Source of the DNA: Monodelphis domestica
Taxonomy: Eukaryota > Chordata > Mammalia > Didelphimorphia > Didelphidae
Assembly (NCBI RefSeq): GCF_027887165.1
Contig: NC_077227.1
Location: 346,981,707-347,045,706, forward strand
Reading direction: 5' to 3'
Length of the DNA stretch: 64,000 nt
Shown in pieces: positions 23,701 through 38,700 of the stretch. Within the stretch, counting starts at the first letter, position 1. Each line of letters opens with the position of its first letter. Under the pieces are notes generated by a model. It saw only the letters and a list, made by a program, of their open reading frames with translations. It did not search any database and had not been told where the DNA came from. The position numbers and the translations under genes are program-made.

Positions 23701-26700
23701 TCCCAGTATATGTTTGAATGTCTCCTCAGAGATAAGGGTGATAGACACTGGGTTGAAAGTTCAAGTCATATAATTAATAGATGAATGCCAAGTTCTTTAA
23801 AGGTCAAAAAAGTTGTAAAGGATCTTGCCTTAATTCCAAAAATCAGTACCATGTATTGTTTTTTTTTTTTTAGTAGAGCCCTTGGGCTTCTGACCAATGA
23901 GTTGAGATTTACTATTCTGACTTGGTGGCTGGATGTATAGCTCATCATATAGAACATCCTACATTAGACATCTTAAGTTAGGAGGTTAAAAAAATTAAAC
24001 CTGAATATTTTAAATTGGGAAACTTATTTTCTTCATTGTTTCTAATATAGTTACAAAAGCTCATTTGAATTGATTTCATCTTAAAAAATAATGTTTACAA
24101 GCTAAGAAAGATGATTGGATTCAGTTCCTGGCTCTGATACTTAATACTTGTGTGACCTTGGGCAAATCATTTAATCTCTATGGTTCTCAGTTTCCTAACT
24201 ATAGAATGAAATGGTTGGTAATAGGTATGAGCTTTTCCAGCACTAAATTTTATGATATTCCTGCTATGAACTCTTAAGGCTACTTTTTAATTTTTTGATT
24301 CCTGCTTTAATAAATGATAAGTTGGTTATGCAGTGAACTAAAGCATAACTGAGTTTGTGATAGGAGATTAAAATTAAAATTCATTAAAATTTCTGATAAA
24401 CATATTTATCCATTTTACACTAGAAAAGTTTGGGCCTTTGATACAGTTCTTGCCTTTTCCTTTTTTGAGTTCCATTTTTTAAGAAAAAGTTTGCCTAATG
24501 ATGGAAATAAAATTTTAAGTCTCGTGTCTATCATCAGCCCTCCAAAATATACCAAGAACTTGAACTAAAGCAGAACTAGGTTGTGTTTTTATAAAAAAGG
24601 TTTTATTGATGCTATTTTAAAAAATCACCATCCCATACTCAATAGTAATCTTTACTAATAACAAAGAAATATAACTAGCAAAAAAATTACTAAATTGGCT
24701 GTCTCACAATGTACCTCATTCTGAATATGTGATCCATCTTCCAATGTTGGCTATGGCATCCCCCAGAGTTCTGACTCTTTTTTGTATCATTTTCCTTTAT
24801 GTTGTTGTGATCATTATGTAAATTGTTCTTCTAGTTTTGCTAACTTTTCTGTACATCAGTCCTTACAAGTCTTCAAAGTTTCTCTGAATACCTTTTGTTT
24901 ATCATTTCTTCTTCTATTACATTTATATACCATTACTGGCTCAGCCATTTCCCAATCCCACTCAATTTCCAGTCCCTTGCAGTCACAGAAAAAGACCATT
25001 AATATTTTTGTATATGTGGGGTCTTCCTGACTACTTTTTACCTGCTTAAAGTAAACTGGAATATTATTTTCATTTTCAAAAACAAACCAACTCAGCTCCA
25101 TGAACACCCCCTCTAACATTTATCGTTTTCATCTTTGTTAATCTGATGAAAAATGAAATCCCAGTGCTATTTTAATTTGTATTTTTTTAATGTTATTGGA
25201 GCGTCATTTTATAAATAGTCGTTGCATGTCTTCTTTTGAAAACTCCATATTTATATCCTTTGAAAGTAGATTTTTTTTCTCATGGTGTTTCTGACATTGA
25301 AAGTTAAAATTTTAAAGAGGCAGAATTTCCATTTCTGTGACTACATATGATGAACAAAAAATTAGTTTTCTAGTCATTGTCAGATTTTTACAATGCATTT
25401 TACTAGTTTAAAAAATGTTTTAACCTTTGTTGATATCTTTTTTAGACTATCACTTTCATTTCTGAATATATCTTTCCTTAGCAAACTATTCTTTGTTACA
25501 AAGAAAAGAAAAAAAGCAGTTTAGTAAAACTAATCAATATATCAACTGACTCTATAGTATGTGCAGAGTTCCAGAACTCAAGGGAGAATGAGGTTCATTT
25601 TCTTTGAGATCAGCTTTGGTCAATTATAATTGTAATGCATTTTTAAAGCCTCCTTATGAATAGTATATTTATAACATTGATACCAAATCCTCAGAAACGT
25701 AATTGGGCTTCAGTTTTTGAAGATCACTTAGGTACTCAGTAGTGTCCTAGAGTGTATCCACAAATGCACAATTTAACTGTTTCCTGTTAAATTTTAGTGG
25801 CTTATTAGTTTACATTGGTAATTTTCTTCCAAAGCCAACATTTTAGTCATGTATTAATCTGCTAACACTTTGTGATTCTGTTCTTTTGGTCTGTAAATGT
25901 GTTCTATTATATTCTGTAGTATTATAAATAAAAAATTGCACTAGTAGAAATATAGACAGTTCATGTGATTGTGTGTGGTTACCTTTGGATCATAGATTTG
26001 GAGGAATAACACCTTGTTCTATTTCTTCCAAATGAAATAGGTCCAGTAGAACATAAATGTTTTGTCTTAATTTTGTCTTTGTCTCCTTACCACCTAGCAT
26101 AGTGCCTACCTAGCACTTTGTAAAGAATTAATACCGGTTGATTGTTTCCTTTGCTGCTATTCCCAAATGCTAACCTGACAGCAAATATTCCTATCTGGAG
26201 CACTTTATCTGTATCAGTGTTTTCAAAATCTACAACTATCAGGTATTTGTAAATGAATTTGGTCTTTCTTAGAGTCATAGAATATCAGAATTCACTGGGA
26301 CCTTGTTTTTTAGTTTATTTTTAGTTATTTTACAGTAAGGATGACCTGTTCAAGATCACGATTATTAAAAGATGGAGTGGAGACTGAATTCAGGTCTGCT
26401 CATCCATGGCTCTTTTCTGCTATATGATACTACCTCTATAAAACTCATTTGAGTTTGGTTGCTTTGATATATGTTTATTTAATAACATTTTCAATTTAGT
26501 AGACTTTTAGTGGGTTCTAGCTGCAGAACACTTGCTTTGAGGTATTGCCATATTTAGATAAGACCTATTAGAATTTGAAAGATTTCTGTCATTTTTTTTC
26601 TGTCCCCTTTTTCTTCATTAACCCAAATATCTTGACTCCCTCCTGATCCTGTGTTCTTGACATCTAGGTGGCGCAGTGGATTGAGTGCTAGGCTTGAAAT

Positions 26701-29700
26701 TAGGAAGAACTATGTTGGAATCTAACCTCAGATACTTACTAACCATATGGGCAAGTCACTAAACTTCTGCTTGCTTCAGTTTCCTTATTTGTAAAATGAG
26801 GATAATAATAGCACTTAATTCACAGGGTTGTTGTAAGGTTCAAATGATATAATATTTATTAAGCACTTAGCACAATACCTGGTATATAGTAGGTGCTATA
26901 TAAATGTTAGGTATAATTCTTGTTAGGAGCTCTGAAGTTCCTTAAGGCTCTATATCTATGATTATATTGATCATTACTATCACTCATCATTCTGCCTTAT
27001 ATAGTAAGGTCAGAGGACTCTGAAGATATACTCAATATCACAGTAGCTGTATATTGACGTGATTTTTAATACATTTTATTGTTTTGTCATTATAACAGCC
27101 ATTTTTGGAGAGGAAAAACATCTCCCCTCCTATTGAATCCTCTCCTATTAACAGAGAAAAAGAAACAAAAACAGCTGACACAGTGACTGCAGCTGATAAT
27201 GTATGCAGCATTCTGCCTTAGTAGCTCTCTGCCTCTCAGCTATGGGAAGGGAGGTAGGTTTCATCATCTGTTCTCCAGCATCTTTATTGCTTTTTTCATT
27301 TACTTAGAGTTTGGCTTCCTTTTGGCATATTTTCATTTATATTCTTGTAGTGAAGTAAATAAGCATTTATTAAGCTCTTACTTCCTTTTGGCATATTTTC
27401 ATTTATATTCTTGTAGTCAAGTGAATAAACATTTATTAAACTCTTACTATGTGCCAGGCACTGTGCAAAGTAAGCCCTGGGGATACAAAGAAAGGAGAAA
27501 ACAGTTCCTCCTTACCTTCTAATGGGGGGAGGGAAGAATGTGGGGGGAAAAAAAAAGCTTTGTACAAGTGAGATATCTTCTGAGTGAATTGGAGGTAATT
27601 TTAGAGAGAAGGCACTAACATTGAGGATTCTTGAGAAAGTGGGATTTTATTTGAGGAAGCAAGGGACAAAGAAAGTGTGGAAGGAGAATATCCCATACAT
27701 AGGAGATAGCCATTGAATGGTAAAGCCAGCTCTCTTCTGGGCCCTCTTATTCTATACAACTTCACTTAGACAATCTCATCAGCTCCCATGGATTTAATTA
27801 CCATCTCTGTTGATGATTCTCAAATTCTCTTACAACCTTTAATCTCTTTGCTTATCTCCAGTCTCAAATCTCCAACTGCCTTTCAGATATCTTCAACTAG
27901 ATGTCTTATAGACATTTTTTTAAAAACTGAATCTTCCATCATAGAATCAATACTTTGTATTTATTCCAAGGCAGAAGAGTGGTAAGGACTAAGCAATGGG
28001 AGTTAAGTGACTTGCCTGGGGTCACATAGCTAGGCAGAGCCTGAGGCTAGATTTGAACCCAGGCCTGGCTCTCAATCTACTGAGCCACCTAGCTTCTCCC
28101 CCAACCCCATCTTAAACTCAAATGACTAAACTGGAACTCATTTTTCCCCTTAAGCCTTCCTCTGACCTAGGACTTCCACAGTTATAATAAGGGTATCACT
28201 ATCCTCCCTGATCCTCAGGCTCAGAACTTAGGTATCATCTTTGATTTCTTACTATCTCTTACTTCTCATATCTAATTTGTTGTTTATCAATTTCACCTTT
28301 GCAACATCTTTTGAATATACCCTCTTTTCTCATACAGCTACCACCCTGATGCAGGCCCACTTCTTATATCTATTCTTACCTAGATTATAACAATGGCCTG
28401 TTGTTTGGTCAGCCCAACACAAATCTCTTCTCCATTTAAGTCCAACCCACCAAAATGAATAAAGCATGAGTTTAGTTAAATCATCACCCTCTCCCACTCA
28501 GTAAACTCCAGTGGCTCCCAGACATTTCTAAGAACAAATCTTTTTGGCATTCAAAGCTTTTCACAATCTAACTTCTTTCTACCTTTCCAGGCTTCTCACA
28601 CCTTACGTACATCCCTCCTATGAACACTTCTATCCAGTGATACTGGCTTCCAAGCTGTTATACAAACAAGATACTATCTCCTGGCTTCAGGCATTTTTTC
28701 TGGCATAGCCTCCCATGCCGGGAATGCTCTCCCTTTTAATCTCCAAATCCTGGCTTCCTTCAAGTACCAGCTAAAAATCCTACTTTCTAGAGAAAACCTT
28801 TTCTTAATCCCTCTTAATTCTAGTAACTTCTCTATTTTATTTTTTATCTTTTGTATAGTTTGTACATACTTGTTTATTGTCATTCATGGATTATGCACTC
28901 CATAGCAGAGATTTATCTTTTGCTTTTCTTTGTATACTTAGCTTCTTAGTACTATGCCTGACACTTAATAGATTCTTAATAAATACTGACCAACTGACCT
29001 CTTGACACTGGTGGATTATATAGTACATGGAGGGGAATAAAGTATAAGGAGACTTGAAAGGTAGGAAGAGGCCAGGTTATTAAGGCTTTTAAAAACTGAA
29101 CAGGAGATTTAATATTCAAACATGGAGATAATAAGGTGTTATAGGAATTTATTGAGTAGAGTAGTGGTATGATCAGCCCTATTCTTAAAGAAGCTTACTT
29201 GGTCAGCTAAATGAAACATGAATTAGAGAGGGGAAAGATTTGAGGTTAAGGGTAAATTTTAGGGGTTGAAACTGAATATAATTTTAGTTGCTTGCCAGGG
29301 ATTTAAATTTTAAATCCCAATGAAATACACAACTCAGAATGGAATTTATGGTAGTTTATTTACAATAGAAGGAAGAAATTAAGAATGAGAGAGAGAGGGA
29401 AAAGGGAATTGAATTGCTCCAGCCTGGGTTCAGCCAGGCAGGAATTCAGAGGCCTCTGCCAAGGGGCCTCTCCAGAAGCCAAGGGAAAAGGGAGTCAGCC
29501 TTCTCACTCACTACATGACCCTCTAAAAGGAAAGCAGTCTGAGGTCGCACACTGAGCTCCTCCAGGGTCCAGTTCTAGGGCTATGTCCGCCAAGGGTCCC
29601 TCTCACAGAAAGTGACATGAAATATAAAGGCAGTTTTTTACATCACTTCCTGTGTCTCACATATACCAATAGTGACTTAAGCTTGGCTTAGGACAGTCCA

Positions 29701-32700
29701 GGGGTTCAGTCAGTTGTTTCTGATTTGTCATTTGCTAGCACACGCTGGTCATAGGCCTTCCTTCCTGACACTTAATCCTTAAGTGGAGGTGTATACATTC
29801 CTGGTGGCTAGAATTCTAAAGACTAAGCATGGTGGAGTAAAACTAAAATTCACTGGAGGCCTGTCAGCAGGTAATTGTAATAGTCCAGGAATGAGTTTAT
29901 TGAGGCCCTGAACCAGGCTGATGGCAGTGTCAAGAGTAGAGGATGGGGTGTATACCTGACAATGACTGAATATGGTGGGGAGGGAGTGAAAGAGAGGGAG
30001 GAGTTGAGAAAAATAGGAAGGTTGTGAGCTTGGGTGGTGGTGTCCTCAAAATGAATAGAGAGAGATTCAGGAGAGGTGAGAGTTTGGGAGTGAAAGATGG
30101 TGAGTTCAATTTTGGACATATTGACTTTAAAATATCTATAGGACATCCAGTTGAGGTAACCAATAGGCATTTGGAACTATGAAATTAGAGGTCAGCAAGT
30201 GATTAGGGCTAGATAAATGGATTGAGAATCATCTGCACAGAAATGATAATTGAATTGAACCCATGGGAGCTGATGAGATCACCCAGAGAGATAGTATAGA
30301 GGGGCAAAAGAGACCAAGACAGATCTTTGAGGAATACCCTAGTGGTTGTTTCATGTTACCTAGATGAAGAGTTAGTAAAGGAGAGTGAGAAGTACAATAA
30401 GGCCCCTGTATATATCCTGAGGATATATTCCAAGACCTGTCATGGATGACTGAATCCAGGATGTAAGTGAACACCTGCTGACCCCCATATATATGTGTTC
30501 TTTTTCTCTGCTTCTGTCCCTTGACTGAGGCTCTCTCTAAAGCCTCCCAGTCGTATCCTTCTCCCCCAGAACCCCCCACCCTCAAAAGTGGAAATAGAAG
30601 TGGGGTGGGGGAAGACCCTGTTGTCACAGTTCAACTTTTGCAAGTGACTTCTATCTTGTGATGCTTTGCAAGGTGGACCTCCAACACTTCAGGTTGCCTG
30701 TGGATAACTGAAACTGCAGAAAGTGAAACCTTGGATAAGATTACCCACTATAATGGTCACATGTATAGGAGGAGAACCAGGAGAGACCAGTGTCATAAAA
30801 TCCTAGAGAGAACAGAATACCAGTGTCAAGAGGGTGATCAACACTGTTGAAGGCTGAATAGAGGACAAAAAGTATAAAGACTGAGAAAAGAGATGACTGG
30901 TAACTGTGGAGAGAACAGTTTTAGTTGATTTTTGATTAGATCAGAAGCCAAACTACATAGATTTAAGAAAGTGAGGGAAGTGGTTATCACTGATTGTAGA
31001 TGGTTTTCTCCAGTAGATTCATTATGAAATAGTGGAAGAATATAGGTGATATTTAGTGAAGGTTAGACAGTTCAGGTTTGTTTGTTTTTTTAATATGGAG
31101 AAATATGGACCCAATTGTAAATAACAAGGGAGAAACTGAAGATTAGTGAGAGGAGAAGCAATCTACTGTAGAAGGCAGTATGGATACATACAGTGTGATG
31201 CTTGTAAAGGAGTTAGTCCTCTCCCCTGAAATAGGGGTATAGGAGAAGATAGTGAAGGAAGACTTCTAAGTGATGTGAGCCGAGAAGGAGGGAATAAGTG
31301 GAACCTTTGGTAAATAGCCTGTTTTTTCCCCCCAAAGTATGAAAAGGTTCTCAACTGACAGGAAAGGGGATAGGGGCTTAGGAAGGAAGAAAAGGTTTGG
31401 AATGGCCTCTAAGGTGAGTACAATTAAGAAGGTATAAAAGGATTACCTAGTTTCAAGAAAGACCTAGTTGAGATTATGTAACATAAATTTGTAGTGGACC
31501 CATTCAGCAGTTTCATGTTCTCCTCTCTGGCTTTGTTTAGCAGTATATGAAGCTAAGGCAATGGATGAAATAATAAATGGTTTGAGATTTGGTAAGATAT
31601 AAATTGGTAATATGATAAAAGGGCAAAGTACTAGAGTGTAGCAGGATAGAGTTAGAAAAGGAGTCAAGTAAGGGGAAGAAGAGTATAGCTGGTACAGGGG
31701 AACTAACTCACTTTGGAAAGAACTAAGAGGGGTTGGAAGTCTTGGTGAAGATGAAAACAGGAGTGATAAGGCAGAGAGAAAGATGGAATGGTAATGTTCT
31801 TTTGATCCCATTTATTTCTTTTTTTACATTTGTTTATAAAAGTCTTCCTAAGTAAATTTGAATTCCACATATTCATTGTTACTGCGTAATAATTCATTAT
31901 GTTTATGTACTACTATTTTTCATCCATTAGTTGATATAGGTACTTTGTTTCTAGTTCTTAGCTATTCTAGAAAGAGCTGCTACAAATTTTTGATAGACAT
32001 ATTTGACCTTCCAGCTTTGACGGATTTAGTATATGCCTAGTAGTGAGATCACTGGGTCAAATGGGTCAGTCACTTTTCTTGCGTGATTTTAGACTGCTCT
32101 CCAGAAGCATTGAAGCCGATACAGAGCTCTACTACCAATATATTATTCCACTTGTCTTCGCACAGCTCTTCCAACAACTCACTTTAATATTTTGTTGTCT
32201 TTACTAATTTATAGGTTTTCAGTGAAACTCCAAAGTATTTAGTGAATTTTGGATGACACTTAAAAAGTCTGCAGTTCTTCTTTGGAGAACTATTTATTAA
32301 TATATTTTGACCAATTAGATATTGCAGAATTGCTATTTATTATCTCACCCCCCCCCCCCCCATTTCTTTCTTTGACAGACTCACCCTCCTCCTTAGGAGC
32401 TTCTGTTTTTCTAAATGAAACAGGAATTTCTTCCCTTTGACAAAGGGCCTCCCTCCCTCCCTCCCTCCCTTCCTCCCTCCCTTCCTTCCTCCCTCCCTCC
32501 CTCCCTCCCTCCCTTCCTCCCTTCCTTCCTTCCTCCCTCCCTTCCTTCCTTCCTCCCTTCCTTCCTTCCTTCCTTCCTTCCTTCCTTCCTTCCTTCCTTC
32601 CTTCCTTCCTTCCTTCCTTCCTTCCTTCCTTCCTTCTCCCCTCTCCCTTCCTCCTTTTCTCTCTTTTCCCCTCCCTGTCTCTCTCTCCCTCTCCCCTCTC

Positions 32701-35700
32701 TCTTTGTCTTTCTCTCATCCTACCTATTAGCTCAGTTACCTAGATATCCATGCATCATCCATGCTGCCCTCCTAGCTCTCAAAAGTAAATCCCAACTAAA
32801 TGTTAATTGACAGTGTGTTAGCTGAAAGTTTTTTTTTTAAACAAATTCTATATGTTATCTTTTTTCAAGGGTGATTCTTAAGATGTGGTGAAATGGCAAG
32901 AAGGAGATTTGGGATTGAGGGTACAGGAGGCTTCTGGCTAACATTGTAGCAAGAGGCTATCAGGTATCCATGATTGGATTACTGATGGGTTTGGGAGCCA
33001 GGCATTTTGGTGACTTCTGAAAAGTACTGACTCCTATTTTAACTGAAATCTTTGGGGAAGAAGTTTCCTTCATCCTTAATTTTTTTTTAATTAGCAGTGA
33101 AAAAAACTTTAAAGGAAATGTTTGTGTGCTAGTTTAGACATTATTTTCATATGAAAATTCATTTAATGTAGACTTTCCAAATGAGGGGTGATTTTATACT
33201 TGACACCATTGCCTAACAAAAAAAAATTATGTTTTAAAATAATTTTGTTGTTTTTTTTCCTAATTAAATTAGATGTGATGCAGACCCTTCAGCTTTAGCA
33301 AACTATGTTGTAGCACTGGTCAAGAAGGACAAACCAGAGAAAGAACTGAAAGCCTTCTGTGCAGATCAACTAGATGTTTTTTTACAAAAAGGTAATTGTT
33401 TTTATAGTAAACTTTTGACTTAGTCTTTAGAAACATTTAAGCTTAAGCTTTAACACTGGGGTATTGAAAAAATAGGTTTAATAGAAAATAGATTATTTGT
33501 GAGTTTAAGGTATTACTTAGTTATATGCATGTGGGATAATTCTTTTATTATTTTTAAAAAGAGCTTCTTTTCTCTTTTGTGCCTTCTTCCCTTCCTATAT
33601 CAAAACAGTATTGACTTAATGCTTTTTAGCAGCCAGGGAATCTCAACAGTGTAGCTAACTCCCCAGGGGGTGATTTTGCCTAGCTGGGCTGCAGCTATGT
33701 TTGAGAGAGCTTCTCCCAGATGCGTAGGTGAAGCTGAGAATAGTTTTGTCCTCTTCAGATTGGGGCTCTGGGACATCAAGGGATTAATTGGGATGTTTCC
33801 CTCTTTCCCCAAGGTAGGAGCCACACCTGCCTTAAAATCTATTGTCCTTTTATGTCCAAATGGCTTCTTGAGAATCTCCTAGTCCTTTCAAGAACATGTA
33901 TGACAGAGGAAGTTAGGAGTGGGTGCAGCACATACATATTTATTATAAAATTCTTCCAAAATGCTGACACGAATGTACTTTTATGAATTCTCATCATAAT
34001 TTTTGTGTGGTAGAATATAAAAAGATGAACCATATGAATTACTGACTCATGAAAAATGTTAAAAAACTTATGTGGAGAATATGTTTAAGAAATTTTGTTG
34101 GCATAATTACTCAGCAAATTGGAATAATTGATAAAGATTTTCGAAAGGTACCAGTTGATTTACTTTATCTCTTGAAAATTCCTTTTTTCTTTTCTTTTGT
34201 TTTTGTTTTATGTTAACACTATTAGCAAGGGCTTAACTAAAAGTTTCCTGGTTTTTTTTTTCTTGTGCTAAACATTTGGGGTGGGTTATAATTATTATGT
34301 GTGAATTGATGACTGACTTGGGATGATGAAAGAATATTCCCTCTTGTATTACAGAACTTAGAAAGTCATTGTCTGAATAGGACTAAAACAATATGAATAA
34401 ATACAGAATCTAGTAAAATTTTATTGTTTCAGACCTGTGGGCAGAGTTAATTGTATGTAGAATTTTTGAAAAGTATTTTTCATTTGAACTCCCATTACTT
34501 ATATGTTGCTAATTGTCTAAGTTATTGTATAGTCCTTGTGGGCAGAATCTTGTAGGAAAAGCACTATATGGAAACACAAAAGAAGAGTTTTGTCATATTT
34601 ATGATAAAGATTTCATCTTTAGAAATTAGGAAGCAGCTTATTACAGTTGTAATCATTTTATGAATTCTAGTTTCTCAAATATTAACTTCTGTGATGTATA
34701 TCTATAACACAAAATCACATTAAATTGGACTTAACTAATTTGGAATTTGTCCAAATGGAATTGATTGATAGTTTGTTTTTCTGTCATGGAAAATATTTAT
34801 TAAGTAGATTATTATTATTGTAAAGAATATTTCAAGAAAGATGTTATACCTACTTTCAAAAGTGAATTTTGGAAAATATTATTTTGGAAGCATCTTTTAT
34901 TTTGTAAAACAACGTATGGTAATTGTAATAATAAAATCAGAGATTAACACTTCTAGGCTTTGGTATGCTAATGAGGAATAAATTTTATCTTCATTTGAGC
35001 AAGATCTACTAGGCAGAGTTAATTATAAGGAAAAAATGACGTAATCATTAATAGTCAATAAACATAAATAGGTTACCATGTACCAGACACTGTACCAAAC
35101 TCTGGGGATACAAATGAAAAGTAAGACAGCCTCTCCCCTCAAAGAGCTTACAGTTTAATAGGGGAAGAAAGCACAAAAAAGAAACCTAAAAGTGGAGAGA
35201 GAGAAAAGTCCAGTCAGAGCAGCAGAAGTTCTGATGAGATGTGAGTACCAAGAAGATTCAGTTTCACAACACAAAGAGATTTCTCAGGGTTGAATTTCCT
35301 GGGGGGAAAAGGCATGATAGAGTTCCAAAGAAGTCAGTTGATTAAATATTCATTAGTTCAGACTTTTCTATAAATTCTGACTAGTATCTCCCACTGGTAA
35401 AAATAACTTTTTAATAAAGCTTTCCAAAAATAGAATGGATGACCCTTTGTAGAAATGAATTTACAGATTCTTCTATTCGAAAGGAGATAGGATATTAGAA
35501 GTAATTTAGTCCAAGAATTCTTAATGTAATATATATCAACTTCATCTAATTTGTCATATATTATATAATGTATATTATTCACATATATACCTACATAGAT
35601 ATGTGTGTATTTATAGGGAGACAACTATATTTTAGTGTAATTGATCTTTGTAATCCTTTGTAGTTTATGTATTTACAAACATCATTCTGAGAATGTGTCC

Positions 35701-38700
35701 ATAACCTTCACCAGATTGCCAAAGATATCCATGACATGAAAAGGGTTAAGAGCCCCTGAATCTAGTCCCACTTCCTGTCATTTTAGAGATGAGGAAATAT
35801 AGGCCCAATGAAGTTGAATAACTTTGCCCATGGCTGAACAAATAACAAAGAGGCAGAGAATCCCCTCCCTCCCAGTTGTTTTGATTCCAACTTCAGCACT
35901 CTTTCCAATGCACCATTCTGCCTCTTAGAAGTGTTTAATCAAAAGTCTTAATACTTATCAAGTATACTGTAGAGAAGATTCTTTGCTGGAATAAGGCTAA
36001 ACTGAATGACTCCTAAGATTTCTTTCAGTTTTTCTTTAACCCATACCTTCTTTCTTAGAATCAATACTATGTATTGGTTCCAAGGGCAGAAGAGTGTTAA
36101 GGGCTAGGCAAAAGGGGTTAAGTGACTTGTCCAGGGTCACAAAACCAGGAAAGATTTGAAAGGACCTCCATCTCTGAGCCTTGGCTCTCTAGCCACTGAG
36201 TGACCCAGCGCGCGTGCCCCCCCCCCCCCAGCCCCCTTTCAATCTTAAAGAGATTTAGGGAATCTCTTCTAATGTAGATTTTAAAAGCTGCTCAGCCTTT
36301 TAAGAAACAGATACTCTCATCATTACCCTGATATTTTATGGTCCTGATTTTAAAATCATATGTTATATTTTTCTTAGAAACTTCAGGTTTTGTGGATAAA
36401 CTCTTTGAAAGTCTCTATACCAAGAACTACCTTCCTCCATTGGAACCAGCCAAACCAGAGCCAAAACCTACAGTTCAGGAAAAAGAGGAAGTCAGAGAGG
36501 AGGTAATGAAAAGTTGCTGTTTATTTGCTATTGTCAGAACTGGGAAGAGGGATCTTTTTTGATGTGTGACATGAATCCTTCCTACTTGTAAACTATTAGC
36601 CTTTTAGAATTGTCTAATTATGCCAGAAGCTTCAGGTAGTCTCTTAGTTCTTGACTTCAAAGAATTATAAGTATTTTAGAGATGTCATTCAGAATGTAAA
36701 GAAATAACTAGAGTACATAGAGTTCACTGATAAGCGTTTTACTTGTGTTATTATTAAGTTATAAGAAAGTTTCTTTCATTATAGTCTTTTCTCTCTTTTT
36801 CTGTCTTAACAATTCTAAGACAGAAGGGCAAGAGCTAGGCCAATGGGGTTAAGTGATTTGCCCTGTGTCACACAGCTAGGAAGTATTTGAGGTCAGATTT
36901 GAACCCATGTCCTCTCCCTTTCCAGACCTGGTTCTCAATCTGCTGAACCACTAGATCTTGAAATAAGATATTTAGTGAGCCTTCAAAATATACTTTTTTA
37001 AATGTATAGTAAATAAATACTAAGAGATAAAATCATTGGTTTTTCTTTTCAACTATGAATTTCCTTAAAGGACAAATGTAGAATAATATTAATAGCTTTT
37101 TACAGCATATAGATGCAGAAATAAGGTCATAGATGCTGCCCTTTTGGTCTAGCAGAAAAAGGAATTAGAGTAGAGTACATTTCTGTAGCCATTTATCTTA
37201 TGTACAGTTAAAATTTCCTTCCCCTTTCCTTTTTTTTGAATTTTATTCCTTCTGGATACCCAATTTAATTTAGACTCATTTACTTGGTGTGCCTTTTTTT
37301 TTTAATTGCAACTATATTTAGTTAAGGTCAAATGATACATTTATCTTGCTGCCTTTTCTTCTCAGTGCCATCTACCTATGTGTATAATCTCTTTAAAGAG
37401 AAATCTTAAATATTTCTTCAAATAAAAAAAAATGTAAACTTTTTGCCCCAGGTAATTCAGAGTACCTAATTTTAATGCCCTAGGTTAAATCTTTTAGATT
37501 GCTTATTATTTCTTATACTACATTCCCTTTGCTCTTAATAGTTGAAAGTAAATAGTTTAATCCTTAAAGAGTAGATTCAAATATAGGAAAAATATGTTCA
37601 CCTTGAATTTTAAAAGCTTAATTGTTAAGAAGTGTACCTATTGTCCTAGTTGTGTGACCCTAGGCAAGTCATTTAACCTCATTTGCCTATCCCTTATCTC
37701 TCTTGGACTTGGAACTGATACTTAGCATCAATTCTTTTTTTAATTTTTTATTTATTTGTTTGTTTCTTTTATCTCTTACCTTCTGTTGTCTTCAAGACAG
37801 CAGATTGGTAAGGGCTAGGCAGTGGGGGTTAAGTGACTTGCCCAGGGTTACACAGCTAAGAAATGTTTGAGGTTAGATTTGAACCCAGAACCTCCTGTCT
37901 CCAGGCCTGGCTCTCAATCCACTGAGCCACCCAGCTGCCCCCTACTTAGCATCAATTCTAAGACAGAAGGTAAAGGTTCTAAAAACATACATACTTTGCT
38001 TTTATTTTTCAGAATTACAATTTTGTAAAAAGATAGTAGTAGCTCCTAATAATGACACCTTAGCAGGCTTTATAGTGTTTCTACTTATCTCAAAGCTTTT
38101 TATAAGTAATATTATCTTACAGTAATAACATATCTAAATGCTAGATCACATACAGCAGTCTTATTTCAACTGAAGAACACAAAAATCTTTAATTGAGACT
38201 TTTTTTTACTAAGAAGGTTAAATCTGGTTTCTAGCTTTTATTTCCTGATCATTGACTTCACTAGTAATATCATTTGTCCTGTAATCAGTCATAAGGGGAA
38301 CTAGATGAGAGGTTGAATTGACCAGCATAGTTCATTCTAATACTAGAAAAATAATTCTATACCTGAACTCATTGTGATGATCTTTGATGGTAGCACATTT
38401 TGTCTAGCTTTTGAAAATTGAATGTCCAGTTATTCTGCTTTATAATCAGCTTCTAATGAGCCATGTTTTCACTATGGTCAGAATGAGTTTATAAAGATGG
38501 GCAAAACCTTCCAGGTAATCTATGAAATATATAATTTTTAATATTATAATTTGTTAAACAGAATCTTAGCTAAAACATGACTTGGGACAGCTTGGAGAGA
38601 ATTATCTTCAGGAAGAAGGCACTTCTTTGATCTTTTTAGAAGAGATGATTCATGCATACATTTATAAATAAAGTATAATATATAATATTAAGATGGAAAG

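Larger units (their letters stand above)
28995..31340 (-). repeat. Antisense L2 with reverse transcriptase remnant (right part)
   Basis: The continuation of the copy begun at 27,410. On the minus strand, the reverse complement of about 30,196-30,240 encodes NYHFCADDSQSIYLA, an eroded YADD-box RT core. The segment around 30,838-30,870 encodes the region before 'FDTVDHP'-type residues. Many stops make it a dead element. It is interrupted by an LTR-like block (29,260-29,853) and a Tigger-like element (30,395-30,750). Confidence 0.75.

Noticed and set aside
32290..32810. Long Leu-Pro-Ser and Arg-Lys-Glu-Gly frames
   Set aside because: Translation of the CCTT microsatellite on either strand.
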